64,000 nucleotides of DNA, from positions 186,001-250,000 of the forward strand of contig JANFOG010000008.1 of NCBI GenBank assembly GCA_024336345.1, in the 5' to 3' direction. The first letter of the stretch is position 1. Each line of letters starts with the position of its first letter. The position numbers and the translations under genes were made by a program. Below the pieces are notes generated by a model, which saw only the letters and a program-made list of their open reading frames with translations, was not told where the DNA came from and made no database searches. This DNA comes from Mariannaea sp. PMI_226. Taxonomy: Eukaryota; Ascomycota; Sordariomycetes; Hypocreales; Nectriaceae. Below are positions 34,052 through 46,534 of this stretch, one piece after another.

Positions 34052-37000
34052 TCAGCGAGAACCATCCGCAAAGGTCTGGCAACGCTCATCCACCCTCTCA
34101 GCCATTGCTTCCTCGAGAGCTTCCAATAGTGCCACGGATTCGGTTGTCCGCCCCCATGCAGCGGATACAGCGCAAAGTATCTTCTTACCCTCAGAAAGAA
34201 TTGCCCCAGGAGCTTTAGGTCCGAGGATGTCTCCAACTCCTGTAATATACGCACGCATTACCGACGGTCGCCCTGAGCGAACAAATAGTTGAACCATTTC
34301 GTCATCGCAAGGCCGGTCAATCTGAATAGATGTTGGGATGGGGTAACTGCTTTCAGACATCGCCGCCGCCGCTTCTGCTACTGTTGAAATCGTCAATTGA
34401 GATGTTGTAGAGGTAGACTCTGGGCTTGTATTAGCCGTCACATCTATCCCAATAGACTGTTCTCGAGAGGGCCCAGATGGATGCAGCTGTCTGTTCTGAG
34501 ATCGCCGCTTCTGCCGCAGATTCGGGCCCTGCTCCCTTCCCGTATAGCAGCTGTAAGCCCAGATAACAAGCGTAGCGAGAAGAATAGATGCTGGCTCATA
34601 AAAGGCCTTGCGGCTGTAACGTCGCATGTGCCAGAACAGACACCCGCAGTGAATCATGGTGAGACGCGCTTTGTGCTAAATTGGAACTGATTAGAATCTC
34701 ATTTTGGTTGGAGGCAATGTTACTGTGGGCTCACCTCATCCCTTTGGGCCCACTCAAGCACTTCTCTTTCGGCTTCCAGGGCCTCTGTCCTTGTTGGGAT
34801 TTGCCCATGAGGCTGTCGCTTAATCATGGATGCGATGGAAAGGGTTAGTGTCCGGATCTGTTCATACGGCGCGAGTAAGACCACCCGAGATAGGTGTAGG
34901 TGGAAAACTGTTGAGTGCTCTGCGCCTGCAAGCTGCGCGATGGTACCATTGGCGTCCCAGTGCAACACATCAACGCAGTCCAATGCGGCATTACGCCAGC
35001 GCGACAATGCATTGCGGTTATCGGGCCCCGGGGCTCGTGAGACGGCCCCGCCATCCGCATGCTCCTGGTCTACTTTCTGAGCAGAAGGAATCCAGGCAGA
35101 CAATGGGCGATTGAAATATTCTTTGACTCGTAAGACTTCGTGATAGACTCCGTGAAGAAGTATCACCCGGCTATACTCCCCCAAGTCCGACTTTACCGCC
35201 TTTTGACGGAAAATGTCTTGAACGGCAGTCGGAAGTGATGGGTTTTCTATAGAATGATCAGTTGCCACCAGTAGACTCTATTCGACGTCTATCTTACCTT
35301 TGCACTCAAGAAAAAGGTCGTGCCACGCCTGGGCACTTTGAGCTCCCCATAGCCTGTCATTCGGTAAACTCGATTGGGCACACTCAAGTGATAGGAGGGG
35401 CCGTCGTCCGTGGTGATAAACGGCCATATTATCAAGAAGCTTCATGGTGTCATGCATCAGTATATAATCGAAATCCAGTCCAGATGCATCAAGAAATAAT
35501 TGGATGACATCAGGGAAAACGCTTTTACGTACCCAGATAGTATAGCCAAGTCGCCGTCTTGCCTCCTCATCCAGCCACTGTTTCCATTGTGTCTCAAGAG
35601 ATAAGTCATCACTTCTAAAATTGTCTTTGCCCATGCGCGAGGGGGAAAGAAGGGACATGGTTTGAACCAATTCAACCAAGGTGCCATTCCTCGTCCTGGC
35701 CTTCTGGGATAGGCCCCTCGGGCCATAGTACAGCATCGTCAGTTGATTCAGAATCATAGCCTGAATCAACGGAAGCTCTAGTCTTGTCAGATCTTGGCCC
35801 TGCAATTCCATATCCAGGCCTCGGCAGAGGAATTCGTGCAAAGGTAATACGCAACGTGAGAATTCAACGGTTTCCGTATACTGGCAACCCATCGCGCATA
35901 TCGCCAATGCTAATATCCAGTGATCGTTAAAGTCAGTCAGCATATTATTGTAAATCGGCAAGATGGGATTGACGTGTTGGAAGAAGAGCTGTATGAAGAA
36001 GTTGAGGTGCGCGATACTCGGAAAGCCGGAGTTAGAATATGTGGAATATATGTTCCCGCAATCTAAGCATAATTGCCTAAATCGTGTGATTATGAGTTGA
36101 TACGTTTCGTCGCGAAGGCTGCCAGATTGGATTCCAGGAGACAAAGACTTGTAAGTGATATGTTCGAGAGGTGGGAATGCGATAGTTGTTGATTCGTGAT
36201 CAAGGAGTGGTATATCCTGTGATACTGCAGGCAGCGCAGTAGCTCCAAATATCACCATGGAGGGTCTCTTCTCCCTTGCAGTACATGGCAGCCTTGCCCC
36301 GTTAGTGCTCGTAGCATAGAGACCGCCAATAGCAGACGAAATCAGGCCCTGCTTCTTCGAACCCTGCGCCGTTGCGGATATAGTTACCGATGGTGAAGGC
36401 GTTGATGTCGTCAGATTGGAAACCTCGCTCCTATCATCGCTTTGCCACCCATTGTCTTGTGTTGTGAACTGAGGACTGCGAGCTGATGGTGCCATACTTG
36501 ATGGATTGTTGATGGTAATTTGATGAGCTTGGTTGACATGTTGCGTCTGATTGGAAAAGTCGTCCCTCATTTGTATATCAATGTGTGTATTTGGCTGTCC
36601 CAGTTCGTCGGTGTGGACCGCCATGCTTGAATCGCCGGTGATTCGGAGGCGCGATGGTTCTTCAAAGAGGAGTGGAGAGTTGAACCCGAAGCGAGGTATA
36701 GAGCTATAGTCTAGATCTGGCGATTCATTCGCGGGCAGCCAGTTGAGAGGGAACTCGAATGTGGCGTCGTAGCCATCAGGGTTGTACCCAAGAGTAACTG
36801 AATTCAGTTGTGGTGATGTTGCCAAGGTCGATCCAAGCGGCGGGGCGGCATTCATTGTTGGCATCGGGCAATCTGAATCAGTATACGGGAAACCTGGTGC
36901 CAATGGCGGGGAGGAAACTCCTGCTCCACGAAGGTTACTATCGGGAAATTGGTGGCTAGGGTTTGGACAGACGCGATTATCCATCATGGCTCCCGGAGTT

Positions 37001-37769
37001 GTTGACTTCGTCCGCACACCGTCCGTGAACCGTGGAAAGTGTGTTGCCGCGTCAGTGCCAATTCTACGAGCAGGGTCCAGGCCACCACTCTCGCTGGGGA
37101 AAGACGGCCAGGATGGCTCTAGATTTGCAGATGATGGCCCCTGTGGTGTCTCTGTCGCGATGTCACAACCATCTGAGGTTTCCTTTGTCCAACTCCCGTC
37201 CTCGGACGACCGATCTCTGGTGTTCTGGGTTGGATGTTGCATGCTGGTTTTTGCCGGGCCAGGTGCGACACTCTTGCGTACCGAGCGATTGTGTCTTGAC
37301 CGTTCGAGTGGGTAGATGCATTCGATGGACTTGGAGTGGCACCTCTGGCACGGGGTGGCCTTTGTGCATCGCTCCCGTACTCGCGCACATTCGAAGCACG
37401 CCCGCTTCGCCCCAGCTCCGCGCGAGTCTTGAGCCCTGTGAACTGATACATGTCGATTCAGCGTATCGCTTAATTAATCAAGACACTTCGTTAGCAGGAA
37501 TATCACACAACTGGGAGAGGGACGAATGGATTTCGGCTATCTTCCCACCTTCGAGTGAATCTCTTGGAGCAGACCGGGCACACAAACCGCCGTTGCTCTT
37601 GGTGGCCCAACTGGTGGCGCTTCAGGTGTTCAACTCTCTTAAATTTCGCCGGACATCGTGAGCATTGATGCTTGCCGTTGTCGGAGGCTTCGTCCAACGG
37701 CAGGTCGTCTAGTCGATTGAGCGCCTGCGTCGCGGCCGGGAGGTTGATGGCACCATCATGTCCTGGCAT
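34052..37769 (-). CDS. Hybrid C2H2 + Zn2Cys6 fungal transcription factor
   Basis: Four exons (37769-37549, 37468-35298, 35246-34735, 34675-34052) close to 1175 residues. Two C2H2 fingers come first: Cys36/Cys39/His52/His56 and Cys64/Cys67/His80/His84. A Zn2Cys6 binuclear cluster follows at Cys98, 101, 108, 114, 117 and 124 (spacing 2-6-5-2-6). A long Ser/Thr/Pro-rich region leads to a fungal-specific transcription factor domain, with NFFIQLFFQHVNPILPIYNN and SLETQWKQWLDEEARRRLGY visible. The gene lies beside the GH127/transporter pair, so it is probably their regulator. Two CCACCGG sites lie about 395-430 bases upstream of its own start, which would fit autoregulation. The first intron splits finger two; the joined reading restores both histidines. 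Confidence 0.88.
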
Positions 37770-39161
37770 TCTTCAACTTCGGAGGTCACGTCATGAGAGG
37801 GGAGATGCCTAAAGATTTGAACGAAGGCGAGGGTAAGGCCAAGGGTGCGGACCCGCGACGTCACAACTGCAGCTCTCAAGTGAGTAACCGGTGCTACGCC
37901 CGTAAAACTTTTGAGGAGATGAATTCATCAACGCACTAGAGAGCCGACTGGCATTCCCCAGATGCTGCATGAACCGGGGGGATAAATGATGCGTGTGGGG
38001 TGACTGGGAGCGACTAGAGCAATTGATTGATCAGTTGCTAGAGTTGGTCACCCACGAAGGAGAATTCGAATGGGGTCGAGGCTCTCCAAGTTGCCTTCTC
38101 CTCACTGTCGGGGTCTTGGTGCGTCCTACTCCATAACCCCCAACTGGATTAGATGGGTCCAATCCACCGGTCAAGTGAGCCCATGTCGCCCTCCCACCGG
38201 AGATGAGGAGGGCCGGCTAAGCAAAGGGGGGGGGGCGGTGGCAATGTGCGTAGCCACATCGACCTAATTTAGCGCTTTGGAATTATCCAGCGTTCTTCGA
38301 AAGGTTGTTCTCACAAAGGCCCGTAATGCTATACACAGAGTCATGAACGCGAGCGGGTTAAAGGAACTCTGAATAACCACCTTGTAACCGATGACTGTAC
38401 TCAATGGTCATCGCGTCTATCCCACAAAAAGCCAGTCAATGGCATAGCTGCAGACACATCGAGATGGCCAATTCAACGAAATAGTCTCAAGGGAAGTCGC
38501 CAAACCGGGCTCAGATCAGAACATGGCCAAGCATTCGGGCTCATTATTCTGTTTATGCACTTGTTTTGCGCCTCTCTCTCGCCCTGATTTGTAATACTTT
38601 GGAATGCATTACCCCAAGTAACTCCAATAATGTGGACACCTGACCTCTTGACAGGGATGGTAAGTGGTAGGGAAATATCCAACTACAGTCCGAAGAGGTG
38701 AGATCATATTAGAGATTCCGATGCAGAGAGAGGGAGAAATTTGAGGGTCATAATTGGAAATGAGGCAATACGTTAGTTTACGAGGATATAATTGTTGACT
38801 GGATCAATTTTAACACTTGGTTCCACTAATTGTTGAGTGCTTCACAGCCAAGTGAAATCGCTTCCACTGCCTTGACGCGTTGAACAGTCCTGGGTAGTAT
38901 TGTCGGGTACTGCTGGCTAGAATGAGTAAAACCTTTTAGTAGAGACACTACCGAGAGGCTTATGTTAGGTCAGTGATATATGCCATCAGTGTTTAACCGT
39001 TTGTCAATGGTTCCAGCTTGTGAAAGACAACGGAATATCTAGTCCTAATCTTGAAAGGGGTGAAAGCCCACCACGTCCGACTAACGACCTCTCCAGGGTG
39101 GGTATGCAAAAATAGTGATCAGCAGCAATACAATTCTTATTTTTATCTTAGACTTAAATCG
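37770..39161. other. Intergenic stretch upstream of the transcription factor
   Basis: No gene is supported. It contains the regulator's promoter, two CCACCGG elements, and a G-run of nine at about 38228-38236. The right half is AT-rich and empty. Confidence 0.45.
38164..38200 (+). promoter_or_regulatory. Two CCACCGG elements upstream of the transcription factor gene
   Basis: CCACCGG occurs at 38164-38170 and 38194-38200, 30 bases apart. They match the core of the elements in the transporter/GH127 promoter. Confidence 0.45.
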
Positions 39162-40370
39162 CTAAAAGTCAAACGGTAACAAATCCATGCCATTTAAATT
39201 TTCTTGAGCTTCTTCTTCCACACATCTGTCGCAAGTACATAGAAACCGGAATTGGTCTTGAACCCGCTGTTGTCTCGTCCTTACATCCCGGAATTGAGTC
39301 AAGTCAAAGTATGTAATCATACATTCTTCGTCTTCGAGAATATCTCGCGCTGCGGTGTAGACCATTCTGCCCCGACTGTTGGGCTTGTGGGTGACCTATG
39401 GCAACACCTTGTCAGTTCTATAGCTACAAGTGCCAAATAAACTCAGGCTTACATTGGGCAAACAAGAGTGATTGAACATTGCTGCCCTAGGATACAAGCT
39501 CAATCCGTATGACTCCCCTCTTGGGACAGGGCGGTCAATCATATAGAGAGGGCCTGTAATTCCCGGGTATAATCCGAATGTGTTGGTTTCCTCTTTGCAT
39601 ATTACTGATAACACCTCGTCAAAGCTAGGCAGACCAGGCAGTTCGGATGCATCATTAAGATAAGTCTGAGCCAATCTCTTCCAGTGCTCGATTTGAGACT
39701 TCGGCCATGAATCCAGATACGCGCAACACTCTTCAACGGACTCCCATCCTTGCTTGAAACCTGTCCTCCATAGAGATTGACAAGCTGATGATGACGTTGT
39801 CATTTCGAGATGTCGGCCAGCGAGCAGTCGAACAACATGCCAGAGCGTCACAAAATCATATTCTCCCTCTTGAAGCCGGATCTTCTCTCCTCTTTTCTTC
39901 AGCCAAGCGCATTCGAAGCCATGTCGGGCTTGGTCATCGGCACGGCACACATCATTGCACCAGATGACATCCTTGATGCAGTTATTACAACAGCGAGACC
40001 CGAGCCCATTCTGTTGCACTGGGCGAGAACACATAAGGTTGCTGCATATTAGCGCATCCTCTCTGCCAGGTTCTATCGTGGGAACAATAGCATATGGCGT
40101 ATCCACGAGCAGTACTGTTCCTGCTGGCACCAACGCAGACACACGCAACATCCTCCCTTTGCAGGGGTCATAGCTTGGAACAAGATGGGGATGAACGTAA
40201 AAGTCTGAATCCTGTCCGTTGACCTTACTTGAGATAATCCTAGCAGGCATCTTTCGTGCGAGCAGCGACGCTGTCGTTGCGCTTCTGAAGTGAATTGGTG
40301 AGGAGAGAAAATAATCGGTAAACCAGAAAAGGCGAAGCAGAGCCTGTCCATCCACCCACGTTTTTGTCAT
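39162..40370 (-). CDS. SET domain protein (SMYD-like)
   Basis: Two exons (40370-39453, 39395-39162) give 383 residues. The sequence shows a split SET arrangement: an N-terminal SET strand region (GRMLRVSALVPAGTVLLVDT), a cysteine-rich MYND-like insert (CSNLMCSRPVQ, CCNNCIKDVIWCNDVC), the catalytic segment AAMFNHSCLPN joined across the intron to VTHKPNSRGRMVYTAARDI, then EECMITYFDL and a post-SET cysteine cluster (FLCTCDRCVEE). These are features of SMYD-type lysine methyltransferases, which modify histone or non-histone lysines using S-adenosylmethionine. The target is unknown. The frame opens with GTG at 40376; I use the ATG at 40370, but the ATG at 40250 (343 residues) is equally possible. 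Confidence 0.8.
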
Positions 40371-42527
40371 GTCCACCAGTAAGATGTTTGCTCACAACAT
40401 TATCGGAAATCGTTAGCTAAGACAACTGTGGATAGAAGTAACCTATTGCGGCTTAAACTCTTCGTGAGAGATTAGCAACTATTCCCCGCTGAACAGCAGG
40501 AACATGTGAGTTTGACACCGTCAGGACGGCGTCGTTGACGAAAACCGTTCTTTGATGCTGGTGCACTGGGGGCTACATAGGAATAAGTGAGCATGGAGTG
40601 CCATGATCTCTGCCTCGCTCTTCTACAACCAGCAGCTACGGCTAGCATGCCCACGATCGTTGCTACGGTTCCCTTGTCGCTTCAAGCTATATCAGCTGCT
40701 ATATCCCACGTTCACTTAACGCAAATCTATTTGGAGAAGATGGCACGTCAGTGAGCAGTTTTGAACGTGTCTGCACATATTATCATGCACCTTTGCCCTT
40801 GCACACACGACACTTCGATCTCCTGCCATTGAGACACATCAGACTCAGCTGAACTTGGATATGTGAAGGAAAAGCGCCTATCGAACTAGGGCCCAAATTT
40901 TTTTTTAGTGTTTTATCGGGGTGATTCATCCGATAAGACGGTTAGGAGGTAAAACTATCGAATCCTACGCGATACAGTGGAAACCTCGGCACAAAAATAA
41001 AAAGGACAAAAAAAAAAAAGCTGATTCGCCGCTTGAACAACGGCTCCCATTCGCTGGTAACCTATCACACAGCAAGATACCACTCGGGCAGGCTCTCATA
41101 ACACGAGCCATGAAGTTTTAGTAAGCAAAATCCTCACGCGTCGAGACACCAATACGTTGTTATATTTATGTGTAAACATGTACGAGCAGAGTGCTTGATT
41201 GAGATACCTACAGGAGTTAAACACGTCTGTGGTGATGCGAGAGCTCATTTTGTCTGAGGTCTCCCTTCTGAGTCAGTGATGGTATCGGGCTGCCAAACGA
41301 TAAACCAATGAACAGAAGTGGTGAGGATATCCCAAACAAAATACGGCAGTGCGGAACAAGTCAGGAGCTCTTATTTAAAAGAACAACAGAGATTCTAGCA
41401 CTATACATTTAACAGAAGTGGCCTTGTGCCAGCTCATCTAATACCTATCAGACCAAAGAGAATTACCATCTTCACTCTATTTTGTTATCCCATGTTGTTT
41501 ACATCATGTGGTGCAATGAATCACTACACTTCTAACTAAGCATCGTTTCGTTGCTGTTAGATACAGTGCAATTGATTCAGTGTTGTATAGTATTCGGTGT
41601 CATATACTATCCCAATACTGGGAGTCTATTAGATCGCCTTATCTAGAGGTGCTGTCAATGATGTCAAGCTGCATACAGGTCACGCATCATATCACCGCGT
41701 CTTCGCGAATGAGCAATGCATCGGTATGTGGGCCTCATCCTAGATCTGTCAAGTTCAAGCTCACTTTACTCAAATTACCCGCCTGGGTCAGAAAGTATGG
41801 GGTACCCCGCAAAACTTGAGGGGATTCACTGCCTCCCCAGCCATCTGCAACAGCCGGCTGGCCACGGCACACAGCCGGGTTAGTATCCACATCAAATGAG
41901 TCTCACAATGGGATGATGATATGGAATGTGTGTCTCAGCGGTCGATAGAGCCCCTAATTCCCAATCCACCCGTGTCTCCATTCGTTGCAAGTCTACCTTG
42001 AAAACAATAACTGTGACAGAAAGATTGAATAAGCGACCCTGGTAGAGGGCAAGTCTGGAGATTCACTATTCAGTTACTTTTTCTTGCCCTGTCGTATATC
42101 TGCGTCGCGTCGATTTCAGAAAATCAAAAGCGATTAACAGAACAACCTCTTCACCAGTGTATAAAACTAGGCACAAATGATCTGTAACAGCAACCAATTC
42201 TGCATATCAATCATGCTACAGACTAATAATGGGTACAAATTGCGTCTGAACACCGCGCCTGGCGTTGGAATGTGCCAACCAGTGGTAATTGAGCCCTGAG
42301 ACCTACCACCAGTGTCGGCATGCCTTTCTGGTTATTTTTTTTTTCTTCCTCTGTTCTCGTCTCATCATAATGCCTGTCCATGCTACACACATTGCCCTCA
42401 CTCCTTTTGTTTTTCCTTTTTTTTCCCACGCACTTATCTTTCAATGTATCCTCAATAGATAGCCTCCTATGTTCTCAACCCAGCTTTCTCATGCTCACTC
42501 TTTCAGGAGCTTTGAATATTGTGGTGT
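40371..42527. other. Long intergenic stretch
   Basis: No supported gene. It holds the SET gene's promoter, short A-runs near 41008-41020, a small palindrome GGGGTACCCC near 41800, and pyrimidine-rich DNA (poly-T at about 42336-42345) in the 3' region of the PQ-loop gene. Confidence 0.4.
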
Positions 42528-43700
42528 TCAACTGCATGTGTTGTTGCGGTAGATAAAATATTGGGTGAAAACACCAAAATCCTGGATCAAGTTGACGAAG
42601 CTTCCAGCTAGCCAACTGAAGTTAATAAGAAGGTATCTCTTATAGAGACTTGCGGCTTCGCCGGGGCGGCACATGTTGTGCTCGCACCTGGGATCATAAG
42701 CGAGAATCGAGATGATATAGGTTGTGTTGCCAAGGAAAGCAAAAGTGAAAAATAGCATGCTCAACCCTTCAGTTGCTTTCCGGCGCCAGTTAAGCAACAG
42801 CTGAGGGATTCGGGAGGCGATATAAGTCGCTGCGCTGAGATAACCAAAGACTTGGCCTGGGATGTCGAACTCAAGGTCATCGCCGCCTTCATGCTCTCCT
42901 TTTGCCTTATTCCCAGTAACCTTTTTACTGATGAGCCAACCCACAAATCCGGCAGTGCCGACTGCCAGGACGATGACAACATTCAAGGCTAGGTCTTTCA
43001 TAACTGGAGAGATTGCAGGTGCAGAGGGCCCAGGGTGAGACATACTGGCCACCTCATCAGAGCAATCTGATCGAGAAGAATCATTCACTTGATCTGAACT
43101 GTCTGAATCAGACTTCTCGTCGCGTTTCTCAACAATGAGTTCAGTCCTTGATTGGACGTTGTTGTCAAGCCCCCCGTCTTCATTAGTATCTCCGTCAGTT
43201 ACTGATGGAGGGCAAGGGACATCACGAAGGCTAAACCCTCGGTAGAAGAACATTTGGCCAAGGAGAACGAGGTCGGCGACAGTATAGTATATGGCGAGGA
43301 TGATCTACACGCGGTAGGAATCAGCAAAATAGCCACGATCATCGAAGCGGAAGAAGTTCGTACCATGGACGTCAAGACCCCTTGAAGGATGGATCCAACG
43401 ATGTTGAAGATGTCACCCACTAGCCATATCAGAATAAAGTGCAGAGAGAGAGCGTCGGCATTTTTGCGCCGAAAGTTCTGGATGATTTGTGGCGAGAATA
43501 CGACGACTATCGCCAAAATGTTAGCAAAGTTCCCATTGAGGCCTGGGAGATTATAGAGGGCTTTTACCCCAGCAAGCAATTGAAATGGCACTACACACGA
43601 GAACATCTCCAATTAGCTGCTAGAACAGAGACCGATCTTCATAATTACTGATCACTCACCCAAAGATGCCTGATACGGCCTCAATTTCTTGACGACCCAT
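42528..43700 (-). CDS. PQ-loop repeat protein (Ypq/RTC2-like vacuolar cationic amino acid transporter)
   Basis: Four exons (43700-43660, 43590-43568, 43506-43364, 43304-42528) give 327 residues. Exon 2 is a 23-nt micro-exon; with it the N-terminus reads MGRQEIEAVSGIFGAISIAC, continuing into the first PQ loop VVVFSPQIIQNFRRK. The second PQ loop is ASRIPQLLLNWRRKATEGLS. Seven membrane helices are expected, with a long acidic Ser/Asp-rich loop (EKRDEKSDSDSSDQVNDSSR) between the two triple-helix bundles. In yeast Ypq1-3 sit in the vacuole membrane and move lysine, arginine or histidine; that function is inferred from family membership. It is an ordinary conserved gene. Confidence 0.88.
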
Positions 43701-44296
43701 GATGATACTCTGCTCGTTGACTTCCTGTAAGCGCGGATAAGTTGGAGCGAAGGAGAAAAATTTTGGCGACAATCACGATACGGGTTCAAAAGGGAGATGA
43801 CGTTTCGTTTACCCCAGGCCGGCATAGAAGGTTCTTATGCTTGCTGTGACCATGGAAGGGTTAATTCCCCTGCCTATACGTATTTTAGTCTCTCATTTTG
43901 AAGCAATGCGATTATCGTGAGTTCCTTGGCGGAACCGTGGTAGGTGTTTTACTTTACATCACTTGGAATGCTCCACATGGAGATTCTCGGCGCTACATTT
44001 GAAAGACTCCGAACTGCATACACGCGTCTCTACGTCTTGGGGAACATTCCATTCTTGTCAAATTGATAGAAAGGTTTTTTCACAGCCACAGCATTCATTA
44101 TTTTCCCCTTGCTTACTTTCAAAGCTACATGTATTGTAGGCTTGATAAGTATCTCAGCATTGAACTCCTCGAGGCACATCGCCGCCAATCTATCTATGGA
44201 ACTCAACTACTATGTTATGATGAATAAAGACAATATTAGAGTCCTTTTTCCCTATTACCTGGAATCAGATTTGAACGTACTTAATAGAATATTTTC
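43701..44296. other. Intergenic stretch
   Basis: Promoter region of the PQ-loop gene followed by AT-rich DNA. No gene is supported. Confidence 0.45.
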
Positions 44297-45618
44297 TCAA
44301 TGTCCAAAGTTGGCACGTACGGATGTCTCAGCATCTCGATCTAGGTCATCCGTCATGTCAGTATCTGCCGCGTTGTACGTTATTTCCAAGTCTCTGTTAG
44401 GTAAAGGAATGAATATCTTGTCATCCTGCCCTACCTTGGACCTTGAAATTCTGTCAGCGCCCGCAAGGCTACGATTCCTTCATTCTATAACTTGAAGGGG
44501 ATACTCTTCATTCACCTCACGGATAGGTCTCCATACAGATGGTCATTCAATAATGAATAATTGCTTTGGCCCGAATGCTTACGCTATTCAATCATCTGAG
44601 GTGGTTTTTGTGAACAGATATCCCGAATATCTTGGTTGCTCAGTTCGTGAGAGGATCAGATTTCTCTTGTGTGGTAACATGAAATGAAGAAAGAGTTTTC
44701 ATCCAACACCGTTTAGAGTAGAATGCTTGATACTAAGGCTTAATTGGGGCAGAGAATCCAGCGTTCACCCTTAATGATCGAGATCTGCTGCTCAAATCTC
44801 ACAGGATGGTGCATCATCCATGAGCTGCAGCCTGTTTTGCTTGATCAACTGACACATTGTCTCAAGCATCCGTCTCCCCCTGACTTCTTGATGCTAATCT
44901 TGATTAGGCGACACTATTCCTACTTTGTGATTGATGAGCATTTCAATGGCAAAGACAAGTGGTCGGGCCATCTCTTCTATACCTCACGGGAACGCGATCT
45001 GATCGTTGGACCAGTCCATGCCTTGTTCTAGGTGTTTGCCATCTTCATTGGCTAACTTTGTCTCTATTATTACGTACTACAGTGTATCCATGGATATCAA
45101 TTTCCGTTTTGACGTCGATTCCGGCTTTCTTTCTTCACGAACTCTGCCCAAAACGTTGAACCTAGACAGAGAGGGACACTCATTTCAGTAGGCTCATTTC
45201 ATTCCAATAGAAGCCCGTCTGTTGATACAGAATAAGCATTCACTCCAGAAGCCCAAGCAGAAAATGCTCAAGATGAACTAGGTGCAGTGTGGTTTACCTT
45301 GAATTAGCTACGAATCTACTCCTAATCCCCCCTAGGTATGAAAGAAGGTATGACAAGTCAAGCATTAAGAAAGTTTTCCATGATTGAAATAGAATGTCAC
45401 TGAAACTTGTTTCCACTTCCTGATTGGAGTTTTTCATAGGTCGCGGCAAAAAGTTCTACATTGCCCTTCAACCAGTTAGTTGAATCACTTTCCCGGGGAA
45501 AACTTGTTCCAAGTCGGCATGTCTTGATCACTGTCTTACTGAGATATTTTTCCTGAACTCTACTCCAAATTTCATCTTGGATTTTGGACTCCCTATAGTG
45601 CTCAGACAGTTTGCATTT
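44297..45618 (-). pseudogene. Probable decayed gene, family unknown
   Basis: On the minus strand, an uninterrupted 73-codon frame (45618-45397) reads like protein, with HYRESKIQDEIWSRVQEKYL and TNWLKGNVELFAATYEKLQ. A second frame from about 45185 to 44297 continues with protein-like pieces: YVIIETKLANEDGKHLEQGM, GIEEMARPLVFAIEMLINHK, KIFIPLPNRDLEITYNAADT. That second frame holds about eleven stops, so its stop density alone is close to chance; the call rests on the look of the segments between stops. The frames differ, so at least one indel or a lost intron is needed. No start, domain or relative is recognised. Confidence 0.35.
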
Positions 45619-46534
45619 TCACCGGCAAGAAAGGAAAAAGGAAAGGAAAGAAAGTAGAAGAAAACAAAAGAAACAAGGAGGCTGGAATTTGATGGCTGAC
45701 TGTTTGCGCGTCAATTGATTACTATTCGTATTACTCGAGCGAGAGACTCGGCTGTGGACTGATAGAAGCATGGTAAGGCGGGCAGGTGAACCTACACCGG
45801 GGACGACCTCTATGCAGATAACCAAAAATCGCACCTCTAAAGCGCGAAGAACAACAATGCAGGGCACCTACCGTTTATGACCCCGTTGTCTTCACGACAC
45901 CAATCGACTGTGTATGAATTTCTCGCCGTTCGAGAACGCCCCTACAGGGTAGGTCGCAACGGACAATCCCTTTGAAGTATTTCCACATGACCTGCAACCC
46001 TTGTTGCTGGGAATCATTGTCTACTAAATAATTCAGTAAACTTTTTGATTTAGTGGATTGTCCTTTTACGGCCCTATCTCAAACCATGCTGTATGACGGT
46101 GGTGTGCATTTGCATGGTTGTGATGTGTACAATATTGCCCTTAACCATTTCTCTTTCATCATGCAACGGGATTTCATGATTAATACAAAACATTGTTCAT
46201 TTTGCGTGATAACCAATCATCATTCCCTCTATTCATGGATGATCTCCCAGTCCGAACTTGTAGCGATATTTATTGTTATCGGTCCATTGGTGTCATATTA
46301 CGCTCACGTCCAAAGAAGCAAGCCATGGCGTCGCACGTGGGGCACGTGGGCAAAAAGCAGACAGCGAATGGATCAACACAAGTACAAACAATAAGTCGGC
46401 CTCATGAGCGTGTCTGACTGCGAAAATGCCCGCAGAATAGATTTGTGTCATGGGAATACAATAAAAGAAACTGGACACAACAACAAATCCTCAACTTCAT
46501 CACTTGGCCGACAAATGGCAATATTCCCCCCGCC
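45619..46534. other. Intergenic stretch upstream of the phospholipase gene
   Basis: It has an A/G-rich tract at about 45625-45675 (runs of GGAAA and AGAAA) and otherwise no supported coding sequence. Confidence 0.45.

Noticed and set aside
44109..44495. 128-codon plus-strand frame
   Set aside because: It is antisense to the minus-strand relic and has no features of its own.
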